In this document: in pieces, positions 1 to 11,660 of the stretch | Numbering within the stretch: the first letter of the stretch is position 1 | Layout of the letters: each line of letters opens with the position of its first letter | Assembly: GCF_022605725.1 (NCBI RefSeq) | Contig: NC_065546.1 | Coordinates: 25,106,227 to 25,170,226 of the forward strand | Direction: 5' to 3' | Length of the DNA: 64,000 bases | From: Anthonomus grandis grandis | Taxonomy: Eukaryota; Arthropoda; Insecta; Coleoptera; Curculionidae | Notes under the pieces: model-generated | The model's input: the letters and a program-made list of their open reading frames with translations, nothing else | Databases searched by the model: none | Told to the model about the DNA's origin: nothing | Translations under genes and position numbers: made by a program

Positions 1-3000
1 AAATCGGAACAATCATTAACGCTATTAGTTATTACATTTTCTTAACTCTGGTTGTATTCAAACCGTATAAAACATCATTTGGATATCTTGTATATGCGAA
101 ATAGTAAATTTAAATTATATTCGAATAATAGATAACAGTAATGGAGTGAGATTTAATTATTTTTTTAAAAAACAATTCATAAGAAAAATTTTAAAAATAA
201 TTTACAGTACATTAAATGAACTTCAAAAATTAAATTGGAGTCAAATCGGACAATGCTATAATGATTAATTGTTCTATTTTCTTAACCCTGGTTATGTCGA
301 AAACTAAAAAAGATCATTTGGGTCATCTTGTATAACCTAAATATTAATTTTAAAATAAATTTGAATAATAGATAACCGTAATTGAGTGAGATATGACTAT
401 CTTTTTTAAACACAATACATCAAAATATTTTTAAAAATCATTTAGGGTTAATCAAATTATATCTAAAAATTAAATAGGAACAATCGTTAACGCTATTAGT
501 TATTACATTTTCTTAACTCTGGTAGTGTTCAAACCATAAAAAACATCATTTGGCTATCTTGTATATGCCAAATAGTAAATTTAAATTATATTCGAATAAA
601 AGATAACAGTAATGGAGTGAGATTTAATTATTTTTTTAAAAATGCTATAATGATTAATTGTTCTATTTTCTGAACCCTTGTTATGTCCAAAACTTAAAAA
701 CGATCATTTGGGTGATCTTGTATACCCCAAATATTCATATTAAAATAAATTTGAATAATAGATAACCGTAATTGTGTGAGATATCACTACTTTTTTAAAC
801 ACAATACATCAAAATATTTTTAAAAATCATTTAGGGTTAATCAAATTATATCTAAAAATTGAATTAAAGTTAAATCGAAACAATTGCCAGCGCTATTAGT
901 TATTACATTTTCTTAACTCTGGTAGTGTTCAAACCATAAAAAACATCATTTGGCTATCTTGTATATGCCAAATAGTAAATTTAAATTATATTCGAATAAA
1001 AGATAACAGTAATGGAGTGAGATTTAATTATTTTTTTAAAAATGCTATAATGATTAATTGTTCTATTTTTTGAACCCTTGTTATGTCCAAAACTTAAAAA
1101 CGATCATTTGGGTCATCTTGTATAACCTAAATATTAATTTTAAAATAAATTTGAATAATAGATGACCGTAATTGAGTGAGATAAGACTATTTTTTTTAAA
1201 CGCAATACATCAAAATATTTTTAAAAATCATTTAGGGTTAATCAAATTATATCTAAAAATTAAATCGGAACAATCGTTAACGCTATTATTTATTACATTT
1301 TCTTAACTCTGGTTGTGTTCAAACCGTAAAAAACATCATTTGGCTATCTTGTATATGCGAAATAGTAAATTTAAATTATATTCGAATAATAGATTACAGT
1401 AATAGAGTGAGATATAATAATTTTTTTAAAAAACAATTCATAAGAAAAATTTTTAAAATAATTTACAGTACATTAAATGAACTTCAAAAATTAAATTGGA
1501 ATTAAATCGGACAATGCTGTAATGATAAATTGTTTTATTTTCTTAACCCTGGTTATGTCCAAAACTTAAAAAATATCATTTGGGTCATCTCGTATAACTT
1601 AAATATTAATTTTAAAATAAATTTGACTAATAGATAACCGTAATTGAGTGAGATATGACTATTTTTTTTAAACAAAGTACATCAAAATATTTTTAAAAAT
1701 CATTTAGGCTTAATCAAATTATATCTAAAAATTAAATAGGAACAATCGTTAACGCTATTAGTTATTACATTTTCTTAACTCTGGTAGTGTTCAAACCATA
1801 AAAAACATCATTTGGCTATCTTGTATGTGCCAAATAGTAAATTTAAATTATATTCGAATAAAAGATAACAGTAATGGAGTGAGATTTAATTATTTTTTTA
1901 AAAATGCTATAATGATTAATTGTTCTATTTTCTGAACCCTTGTTATGTCCAAAACTTAAAAACGATCATTTGGGTGATCTTGTATACCCTAAATATTCAT
2001 ATTAAAATAAATTTGAATAATAGATAACCGTAATTGTGTGAGATATCACTACTTTTTTAAACACAATACATCAAAATATTTTTAAAAATCATTTAGGGTT
2101 AATCAAATTATATCTAAAAATTGAATTAAAGTTAAATCGAAACAATTGCCAGCGCTATTAGTTATTACATTTTCTTAACTCTGGTAGTGTTCAAACCATA
2201 AAAAACATCATTTGGCTATCTTGTATATGCGAAATAGTAAATTTAAATTATATTCGAATAACAGATAACAGTAATAGAGTAAGATATAAATATTTTTTTA
2301 AAAAACAATTCATAAGAAACATTTTAAAAATAATTTACAGTACATTAAATGAACTTCAAAAATTAAATTGGAATCAAATCGGACAATGCTGTAATGATAA
2401 ATTGCTCTATTTTCTTAACCCTGGTTATGTCCAAAACTTAAAAAAGATCATTTGGGTCATCTTGTATAACTTAAATATTAATTTTAAAATAAATTTGAAT
2501 AATAGATAACCGTAATTGAGTGAGATACGACTTTTTTTTTTAATTATAATACATCAAAATATTTTTAAAAATCATTTAAGGTTAATCAAATTATATCTAA
2601 AAATTAAATAGGTACAATCGTTAACGCTATTAGTAATTACATTTTCTTAACTCTGGTTGTGTTCAAACCGTAAAAAACATCATTTGGCTATCTTGTATAT
2701 GCGAAATAGTAAATTTAAATTATATTCGAATAATAGATAACAGTAATGGAGTGAGCTTTAATTATTTTTTTAAAAATGCTATAATGATAAATTGTTCTAT
2801 TTTCTTAACCCTGGTTATGTCCAAAACCTAAAAAAGATCATTTGGTTCATCTTGTATAACTTAAATATTAATTTTAAAATAAATTTGAATAATAGATAAC
2901 CGTAATTGAGTGAGATATGACTATTTTTTTTAAACACAATACATCAAAATATTTTTAAAAATCATTTAACGTTAATCAAATTATATCTAAAAATTAAATA

Positions 3001-3353
3001 GGAACAATCGTTAACGCTATTAGTTATTACATTTTCTTAACTCTGGTTGTGTTTAAACCATAAAAAACATTATTTGGCTATCTTGTATATGCGAAATAGT
3101 AAATTTAAATTATATTCGAATAAAAGATAACAGTAATAGAGTAAGATATAATTATTTTTTTAAAAAACAATTCATAAGAAAAATTTTAAAAATAATTTAT
3201 AGTACATCAAATGAACTTTAAAAATGAAACTGAAGTCAAATCGGACAATGCTATAATGATTAATTGTTCTATTTTCTTAACCCTTGTTATGTCCAAAACT
3301 TAAAAACGATTATTTGGGTCATCTTGTATAACCTAAATATTAATTTTAAAATA
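1..3353 (+). repeat. Proximal forward zone, mixed full and short dimers
   Basis: Contains full dimers and short (82-bp-deleted) dimers with junctions near 642, 1,042, 1,914 and 2,777. A local duplication with a 1,272-bp offset is visible: about 420-960 matches about 1,690-2,230, sharing the rare word GGTAGTGTTC at 521 and 1,793. Long-spacer B tails occur near 860 and 2,120. Copies with TTTTCTGAACCC instead of TTTTCTTAACCC near 668, 1,068 and 1,928 recur in the far reverse arm near 58,190. No gene seen. Confidence 0.85.
630..655 (+). repeat. Junction of short-dimer variant (82-bp deletion), first of 28
   Basis: The A-monomer T7A5 tract joins directly to TGCTATAATG of B, removing about 82 bp (the A tail plus the start of B) and giving a 389-bp dimer. 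The same junction occurs in the forward arm near 642, 1,042, 1,914, 2,777, 4,208, 5,069, 5,899, 6,740, 9,028, 10,373, 10,761, 12,531, 14,336, 15,681, 16,541, 19,253, 21,535, 24,206, 25,047, 26,860, 31,415 and 32,285. In the reverse arm it occurs near 58,221, 58,982, 59,372, 60,231, 62,478 and 63,334. An identical breakpoint implies one deletion, later spread. Confidence 0.92.
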
Positions 3354-3494
3354 AATTTGAATAATAGATAACCGTAATTGAGTGAGATATGATTATTTTT
3401 TTTATTTTATTTATTATTAATTTATTTTTTATTTTATTAATTTTAAAATAAATTTGAATAATAGATAACCGTAATTGAGTGAGATATGACTATT
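3354..3494 (+). repeat. 87-bp local duplication with A/T filler
   Basis: The B segment from TTTTAAAATAAATTTG through GAGTGAGATATGA is present twice at an 87-bp offset (starting 3,354 and 3,441). Between the copies, about 3,396-3,435, lie roughly 40 bases of almost pure T/A (TTTATTTTAT-type) that do not match the satellite. It reads as a small tandem duplication with low-complexity filler or slippage product at the join. Confidence 0.8.
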
Positions 3495-4206
3495 TTTTTT
3501 AAACACAATACATCAAAATATTTTTAAAAATCATTTAACGTTAATCAAATTATATCTAAAAATTAAATAGGAACAATCGTTAACGCTATTAGTTTATTAC
3601 ATTTTCTTAACTCTGGTTGTGTTCAAACCATAAAAAACATTATTTGGCTATCTTGTACATGCGAAATAGTAAATTTAAATTTTATTCGAATAAAAGATAA
3701 CAGTAATAGAGTAAGATTTAATTATTTTTTTAAAAAACAATTCATAAGAAAAATTTTAAAAATAATTTATAGTACATTAAATGATCTTCAAAAATTAAAT
3801 TTGAGTCAAATCGGACAATGCTATAATGATTAATTGTTCTATTTTCTTAACCCTTGTTATGTCCAAAACTTAAAAGGATCATTTGGGTCATCTTGTATAA
3901 CCTAAATATTCATTTTAAAATAAATTTGAATAATAGATAACCGTAATTGAGTGAGATATGACTATTTATTTTAAACACAATACATCAAAATATTTTTAAA
4001 AATTATTTAGAATTAATCAAATTATACCTAAAAATTAAATAGGAACAATCGTTAACGCTATTAGTTATTACATTTTCTTAACTCTGGTTTTGTTCAAACT
4101 GTAAAAAACATCATTTGGCTATCTTGTATATGCGAAATAGTAAATTTAAATTATATTCGAATAATAGATAACAGTAATGGAGTGAGATTTAATTATTTTT
4201 TTAAAA
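3495..4206 (+). repeat. Satellite dimers, ordinary
   Basis: A continuation of forward dimers between the filler site and the start of the large duplicated block. Apart from single-base variation and TTAGAATTAATC near 4,010 I see no other structure and no gene. Confidence 0.8.
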
Positions 4207-5338
4207 ATGCTATAATGATTAATTGTTCTATTTTCTTAACCCTTGTTATGTCCAAAACTTAAAAACGATCATTTGGGTCATCTTGTATAACCTAAATATT
4301 AATTTTAAAATAAATTTGAATAATAGATAACCCTAATTGAGTAAGATATGACTATTTTTTTTAAACACAATACCTCAAAATATTTTTAAAAATTATTTAG
4401 GGTTAAACAAATTATATCTAAAAATTAAATCGCAACAATCGTTACCGCTATTAGTTATTACATTTTCTTAACTCTGGTTGTGTTCAAACCGTAAAAAACA
4501 TCATTTGGCTATCTTGTATATGCGAAATAGTAAATTTAAATTATATTCGAATAATAGATAACAGTAATAGAATGAGATATAATTATTTTTTTAAAAAACA
4601 ATTCATAAGAAAAATTTTAAAAATAATTTACAGTACATTAAATGAACTTCAAAAATTAAATTGGAGTCAAATCGGACAATGGTATAATGATAAATTGTTC
4701 TATTTTCTTAACCCTGGTTATGTCCAAAACTTAAAAAAGATCATTTGGGTCATCTTGTATAACTTAAATATTAATTTTAAAATAAATTTGAATAATAGAT
4801 AACCGTAATTGAGTGAGATACGACTTTTTTTTTAAACATAATACATCAAAATATTTTTAAAAATCATTTAAGGTTAATCAAATTATATCTAAAAATTTAA
4901 TAGGAACAATCGTTAACGCTATTAGTAATTACATTTTCTTAACTCTGGTTGTGTTCAAACCGTAAAAAACATCATTTGGCTATCTTGTATATGCGAAATA
5001 CTAAATTTAAATTATATTCGAATAATAGATAACAGTAATGGAGTGAGATTTAATTATTTTTTTAAAAATGCTATAATGATTAATTGTTCTATTTTCTTAA
5101 CCCTTGTTATGTCCAAAACTTAAAAACGATCATTTGGGTCATCTTGTATAACCTAAATATTAATTTTAAAATAAATTTGAATAATAGATAACCGTAATTG
5201 AGTGAGATATGACTATTTTTTTTAAACACAATACCTCAAAATATTTTTAAAAATCATTTAGGGTTAATCAAATTATATCTAAAAATTAAATCGGAACAAT
5301 CGTTAACGCTATTAGTTATTACATTTTCTTAACTCTGG

Positions 5339-5632
5339 TTGTGTTCAAACCGTAAAAAACATCATTTAAATTATATTCGAATAATAGATAACAGTAATAG
5401 AGTGAGATATAGTTATTTTTTTAAAAAACAATTCATAAGAAAAATTTTAAAAATAATTTACAGTACATTAAATGAACTTCAAAAATTAAATTGGAATCAA
5501 ATCGGACAATGCTGTAATGATAAATTGTTCTATTTTCTTAACACTGGTTATGTCCAAAACTTAAAAAAGATCATTTGGGTCATCTTGTATAACTTAAATA
5601 TTAATTTTAAAATAAATTTGAATAATAGATAA
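5339..5632 (+). other. Recurrent 97-codon open frame in satellite (not a gene)
   Basis: A frame open from a TTG codon through one dimer. It exists because a 31-bp deletion (GGCTATCTTG...) in the A monomer puts an upstream stretch in frame. Near-identical frames lie at 11,031, 16,811, 21,795, 23,646, 27,129, 30,418 and 30,855; a shorter 76-codon form occurs in other copies on both strands. The product would be rich in Lys, Asn, Ile, Tyr and Phe, as expected from 22% G+C, with no recognisable domain or signal peptide. Most differences between copies alter the residue (Ser/Asn/Lys, Glu/Asp, Pro/Thr/Ser), and many copies carry stops, so I see no sign of protein-level constraint. Confidence 0.75.
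5369..5395 (+). repeat. A-monomer variant with 31-bp deletion
   Basis: CATCATTT joins directly to AAATTATATTCG, deleting 31 bp between ATTT microhomologies. The identical junction recurs near 11,061, 16,841, 21,825, 23,676, 27,159, 30,448 and 30,885 in the forward arm, and once inverted near 62,180. It marks a single origin and later copying of blocks, including across the orientation switch. Confidence 0.9.
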
Positions 5633-8344
5633 CCGTAATTGAGTGAGATACGACTTTTTTTTTAAACATAATACATCAAAATATTTTTAAAAATCATTTA
5701 AGGTTAATCAAATTATATCTAAAAATTAAATAGGAACAATCGTTAACGCTATTAGTTATTACATTTTCTTAACTCTGGTTGTGTTCAAACCGTAAAAAAC
5801 ATCATTTGGCGATCTTGTATATGCGAAATAGTAAATCTAAATTATATTCGAATAATAGATAACAGTAATGGAGTGAGATTTAATTATTTTTTTAAAAATG
5901 CTATAATAATTAATTGTTCTATTTTCTTAACCCTTGTTATGTCCAAAACTATCCTAAATATTAATTTTAAAATAAATTTGAATAATAGATAACCATAATT
6001 GAGTAAGATATGACTATTTTTTTTAAACACAATACATCAAAATATTTTTAAAAATCATTTAGGGTTAAACAAATTATATCTAAAAATTAAATCGGAACAA
6101 TCGTTACCGCTATTAGTTATTACATTTTCTTAACTCTGGTTGTGTTTAAACCATAAAAAACATTATTTGGCTATCTTGTATATGCGAAATAGTAAATTTA
6201 AATTATATTCGAATAAAAGATAACAGTAATAGAGTAAGATATAATTATTTTTTTAAAAAACAATTCATAAGAAAAATTTTAAAAATAATTTACAGTACAT
6301 TAAATGATCTTCAAAAATTAAATTGGAGTCAAATCGGACAATTTTATTAATTGTTAATTATTAATTGTTCTATTTTCTTAACCCTTGTTATGTCCAAAAC
6401 TTAAAAAGGATCATTTGGGTCATCTTGTATAACCTAAATATTAATTTTAAAATAAATTTGAATAATAGATAACTGTAATTGAGTGAGATATGACTATTTT
6501 TCTTAAACACAATACATCAAAATATTTTTAAAAATCATTTAGGGTTAAACAAATTAGATCTAAAAATTAAATCGGAACAATCGTTACCGCTATTAGTTAT
6601 TACATTTTCTTAACTCTGGTTGTGTTCAAACCGTAAAAAACATCATTTGGCTATCTTGTATATGCGAAATAGTAAATTTAAATTATATTCGAATAATAGA
6701 TAACAGTAATGGAGTGAGATTTAATTATTTTTTTAAAAATGCTATAATGATTAATTGTTCTATTTTCTTAACCCTTGTTATGTCCAAAACTTAAAAACGA
6801 TCATTTGGGTCATCTTGTATAACCTAAATATTAATTTTAAAATAAATTTGAATAATAGATAACCCTAATTGAGTGAGATATGACAATTTTTTTTAAACAC
6901 AATACCTCAAAATATTTTTAAAAATCATTAAGGGTTAAACAAATTATATCCAAAAATTAAATCGGAACAATCGTTACCGCTATTAGTTATTACATTTTCT
7001 TAACTCTGGTTGTGTTCAAACCATAAAAAACATCATTTGGCTATCTTGTATATGCGAAATAGTAAATTTAAATTATATTCGAATAATAGATAACAGTAAT
7101 AGAGTGAGATATAATTATTTTTTTAAAAAACAATTCATAAAAAAAATTTTAAAAATAATTTACAGTACATTAAATGAACTTCAAAAATTAAATTGGAGTC
7201 AAATCGGACAATGCTATAATGATTAATTGTTCTATTTTCTTAACCCTGGTTATGTCCAAAACTTAAAAAAGATCATTTGGGTCATCTTGAATAACTTAAA
7301 TATTAATTTTAAAATAAATTTGAATAATAGATAACCGTAATTGAGTGAGATATCACAATTTTTTTTAAACACAATACATCAAAATATTTTTAAAAATCAT
7401 TTAGGGTTAATCAAATTATATCTAAAAATTAAATCGGAACAATCGTTAACGCTATTAGTTATTACATTTTCTTAACTCTGGTAGTGTTCAAACCATAAAA
7501 AACATCATTTGGCTATCTTGTATATGCGAAATAGTAAATTTAAATTATATTCGAATGAAAGATAACAGTAATAGAGTGAGATATAAATATTTTTTTAAAA
7601 AACAATACATATGAAACATTTAAAAAATAATTTACAGTACATTAAATGAACTTCAAAAATTAAATTGGAGTCAAATCGGACAATGCTATAATGATTAATT
7701 GTTCTATTTTCTTAACTCTGGTTATGTCCAAAACTTAAAAAGGATCATTTGGGTCATCTTGTATAACCTAAATATTCATATTAAAATAAATTTGAATAAA
7801 AGATAACCGTAATTGTGTGAGACATCACTACTTTTTTTAACACAATACATCAAAATATTTTTAAAAATCATTTAGGGTTAATCAAATTATACCTAAAAAT
7901 TGAATTAAAATTAAATCGAAACAATCGCCAGCGCTATTAGTTATTATATTTTCTTAACTCTGGTTGTGTTCAAACCGTAAAAAACATCATTTGGCTATCT
8001 CGTATATCCGAATTAGAAAATTTAAATTATATTCGGATAATAGATAACAGTAATAGAGTGAGATATAATTATTTTTTTTAAAAACAATTCATAAGACAAA
8101 TTTTAAAAATAATTTACAGTACATCAAATGAACTTTAAAAATGAAACTGAAGTCAAATCGGACAATGCTATAATGATTAATTGTTCTATTTTCTTAACCC
8201 TTGTTATGTCCAAAACTTAAAAACAATCATTTGTGTCATCTTGTATAACCTAAATATTAATTTTAAAATAAATTTGAATAATAGATAACCGTAATTGAGT
8301 GAGATATGACTATTTTTTTTAAACACAATACATCAAAATATTCT

Positions 8345-10646
8345 TAAAAATCATTTAGGGTTAAACAAATTATATCTAAAAATTAAATCGGAACAATCGT
8401 TACCGCTATTAGTTATTACATTTTCTTAACTCTGGTTGTGTTTAAACCATAAAAAACATTATTTGGCTATCTTGTATATGCGAAATAGTAAATTTAAATT
8501 ATATTCGAATAAAAGATAACAGTAATAGAGTAAGATATAATTATTTTTTTAAAAAACAATTCATAAGAAAAATTTTAAAAATAATTTACAGTACATTAAA
8601 TGATCTTCAAAAATTAAATTGGAGTCAAATCGGACAATGCTATAATGATTAATTGTTCTATTTTCTTAACCCTTGTTATGTCCAAAACTTAAAAAGGATC
8701 ATTTGGGTCATCTTGTATAACCTAAATATTCATTTTAAAATAAATTAGAATAATAGATAACCGTAATTGAGTGAGATATGACTATTTATTTTAAACACAA
8801 TACATCAAAATATTTTTAAAAATCATTTAGAATTAATCAAATTATACCTAAAAATTAAATAGGAACAATCGTTAACGCTATTAGTTATTACATTTTCTTA
8901 ACTCTGGTTGTGTTCAAGCCGTAAAAAACATCATTTGGCTATCTTGTATATGCGAAATAGTAAATTTAAATTATATTCGAATAATAGATAACAGTAATGG
9001 AGTGAGATTTAATTATTTTTTTAAAAATGCTATAATGATTAATTGTTCTATTTTCTTAACCCTTGTTATGTCCAAAACTTAAAAACGATCATTTGGGTCA
9101 TCTTGTATAACCTAAATATTAATTTTAAAATAAATTTGAATAATAGATAACCGTAATTGAGTGAGATAGGACTTTTTTTTTAAACATAATACATCAAAAT
9201 ATTTTTAAAAATCATTTAAGGTTAATCAAATTATATCTAAAAATTAAATAGGAACAATCGTTAACGCTATTAGTTAATACATTTTCTTAACTCTGGTTGT
9301 GTTCAAACCATAAAAAACATTATTTGGCTATCTTGTATATGCGAAATAGTAAATTTAAATTATATTCGAATAAAAGATAAAAGTAATAGAGTGAGATATA
9401 AATATTTTTTTAAAAAACAATTCATAAGAAACATTTTAAAAATAATTTACAGTACATTAAATGAACTTCAAAAATTAAATTGCAGTCAAATCGGACAATG
9501 CTATAATGATTAATTGTTCTATTTTCTTAACTCTGGTTATGTCCAAAACTTAAAAAAGGATCATTTGGGTCATCTTGTATAACCTAAATATTAATTTTAA
9601 AATAAATTTTAATAATAGATAACTGTAATTGACTAAAATATGACTATTTTTTTAAAATACGAAAAATAAAACTATTTTTTTAAATCATTTAGGGTTATTT
9701 AAATGATATCTAAAAATTGAATTAAAATTAAATTGCAGCAATCGCCAACGCTATTAGTTATTATATTTTCTTAACTCTGGTTGTATTCAAACCGTAAAAA
9801 ACATCATTTGGATATCTTGTATATGCGAAATAGTAAATTTAAATTATATTCCAATAATAGATAACAGTAATGGAGTGAGATTTAATTATTTTTTTAAAAA
9901 ACAATTCATAAGAAAAATTTTAAAAATAATTTACAGTACATTAAATGATCTTCAAAAATTAAATTGGAGTCAAATCGGACAATGCTATAATACTTAATTG
10001 TTCTATTTTCTTAACCCTTGTTATGTCCAAAACTTAAAAAGGATCATTTGGGTCATCTTGTATAACCTAAATATTCATTTTAAAATAAATTTGAATAATA
10101 GATAACCGTAATTGAGTGAGATATGACTACTTATTTTAAACACAATACATCAAAATATTTTTAAAAATCATTTAGGGTTAATCAAATTATATCTAAAAAT
10201 TAAATCAGAACAATCGTTAACGCTATTAGTTATTACATTTTCTTAACTCTGGTAGTGTTCAAACCATAAAAAACATCATTTGGCTATCTTGTATATGCCA
10301 AATAGTAAATTTAAATTATATTCGAATAATAGATAACAGTAATGGAGTGAGATTTAATTATTTTTTTAAAAATGCTATAATGATTAATTGTTCTATTTTC
10401 TTAACCCTTGTTATGTCCAAAACTTAAAAACGATCATTTGGGTCATCTTGTATAACCTAAATATTAATTTTAAAATAAATTTAAATAATAGATAACCGTA
10501 ATTGAGTGAGATAGGACTTTTTTTTTAAACATAATACATCAAAATATTTTTAAAAATCATTTAAGGTTAATCAAATTATATCTAAAAATTAAATAGGAAC
10601 AATCGTTAACGCTATTAGTTAATACATTTTCTTAACTCTGGTTGTG
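8345..10646 (+). repeat. Segmental duplication P (offset 5,308), copy 1
   Basis: About 2.3 kb nearly identical to about 13,653-15,954. Matched words: GTTTAAACC at 8,439 and 13,747, and CAAGCCGTAAAA near 8,917 and 14,225. The match ends at TGGTTGTGT, after which copy 1 reads CCAAACC (10,647) and copy 2 reads TCAAACC. Its left part overlaps the end of duplication S. It contains a divergent B* monomer (9,641-9,725) and short dimers near 9,028 and 10,373. A visible difference is GGTTGTGTTC near 9,297 versus GGTTATGTTC near 14,605. Confidence 0.85.
9641..9740 (+). repeat. Divergent B monomer tail (B*), forward copies
   Basis: The B tail here reads AAAATACGAAAAATAAAACT and ATTTAAATGATATC instead of the usual CATCAAAATATTTTTAAAAA and TCAAATTATATC, followed by the long spacer GAATTAAAATTAAATTGCAG. 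A second forward copy lies near 14,945-15,040. Inverted relatives occur near 34,980-35,095, 35,931-36,050, 37,515-37,635, 40,331-40,440, 42,031-42,150 and 47,571-47,690. This is the most divergent B class in the window. Confidence 0.85.
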
Positions 10647-11660
10647 TCCAAACCATAAAAAAAAAATTTGCCTATCTTGTATATGCGAAATAGTAAATTT
10701 AAATTATATTCGAATAATAGATAACAGTAATGGAGTGAGATTTAATTATTTTTTTAAAAATGCTATAATGATAAATTGTTCTATTTTCTTAACTCTGGTT
10801 ATGTCCAAAACTTAAAAAGGATCATTTGGGTCATCTTGTATAACCTAAATATTCATTTTAAAATAAATTTGAATAATAGATAACCGTAATTGAGTGAGAT
10901 ATGACTATTTATTTTAAACACAATACATCAAAATATTTTTAAAAATCATTTAGAATTAATCAAATTATACCTAAAAATGAAATAGGAACAATCGTTAACG
11001 CTATTAGTTATTACATTTTCTTAACTCTGGTTGTGTTCAAACCGTAAAAAACATCATTTAAATTATATTCGAATAATAGATAACAGTAATAGAGTGAGAT
11101 ATAGTTATTTTTTTAAAAAACAATTCATAAGAAAAATTTTAAAAATAATTTACAGTACATTAAATGAACTTCAAAAATTAAATTGGAATCAAATCGGACA
11201 ATGCTGTAATGATAAATTGTTCTATTTTCTTAACACTGGTTATGTCCAAAACTTAAAAAAGATCATTTGGGTCATCTTGTATAACTTAAATATTAATTTT
11301 AAAATAAATTTGAATAATAGATAACCGTAATTGAGTGAGATACGACTTTTTTTTTTAAACATAATACATCAAAATATTTTTAAAAATCATTTAAGGTTAA
11401 TCAAATTATATCTAAAAATTAAATAGGAACAATCGTTACCGCTATTAGTTATTACATTTTCTTAACTCTGGTTGTGTTCAAACCGTAAAAAACATCATTT
11501 GGCGATCTTGTATATGCGAAATAGTAAATCTAAATTATATTCGAATAATAGATAACAGTAATAGAGTGAGATATAATTCTTTTTTAAAAAAACAATTTAT
11601 AAGAAAAATTTTTAAAATAATTTACAGTACATCAAATGAACTTCAAAAATGAAACTGGAG
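10647..11660 (+). repeat. Satellite dimers with GTCCAAACC-type A, linking zone
   Basis: Opens with an A variant reading GGTTGTGTCCAAACC followed by an A10 run and TTTGCCTATC. The same variant begins at 12,409, 16,419, 19,131, 21,403 and 26,739. A 31-bp-deleted A (11,061) follows 392 bp later, as also from 16,419 and 21,403. Then comes a unit with GGCGATCTTG near 11,502. No gene. Confidence 0.8.

Larger units (their letters stand above)
4207..8931 (+). repeat. Segmental duplication S, copy 1
   Basis: About 4.7 kb with relatives at about 23,290-26,618 (copy 2) and 28,733-34,476 (copy 3). Diagnostic words: AAATCGCAACAATCG at 4,427, AATTTAATAGG at 4,893, GCGAAATACTAAA near 4,993, a 31-bp-deleted A at 5,369, a 29-bp deletion near 5,950, TTTATTAATTGTTAATTATT near 6,343, and CAAGCCGTAAAAAACAT ending at 8,931. 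Offsets to copy 3 step 24,526, 24,997, 25,079, 25,516, 25,545; each step is a discrete indel event. Offset to copy 2 is 18,307 at both 5,339 and 6,341. Confidence 0.85.

Noticed and set aside
640..660. TATAAT-type words (GCTATAATGATTAA) as bacterial promoters
   Set aside because: They are in nearly every B monomer, lack a consistent -35 partner and precede no gene; such words are expected at 22% G+C.
3391..3440. AT-rich filler as a poly(A) tail of a retroelement
   Set aside because: It is flanked by an 87-bp satellite duplication, with no element body, no target-site duplication beyond the satellite copy and a mixed T/A composition.
4572..4802. 76-codon frame beginning ATG and its many relatives on both strands as small protein genes
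   Set aside because: All are the same frame through one satellite dimer. Start codons vary between copies (ATG, GTG, TTG), most differences change the residue, many copies have stops, and no domain or regulatory context is present.
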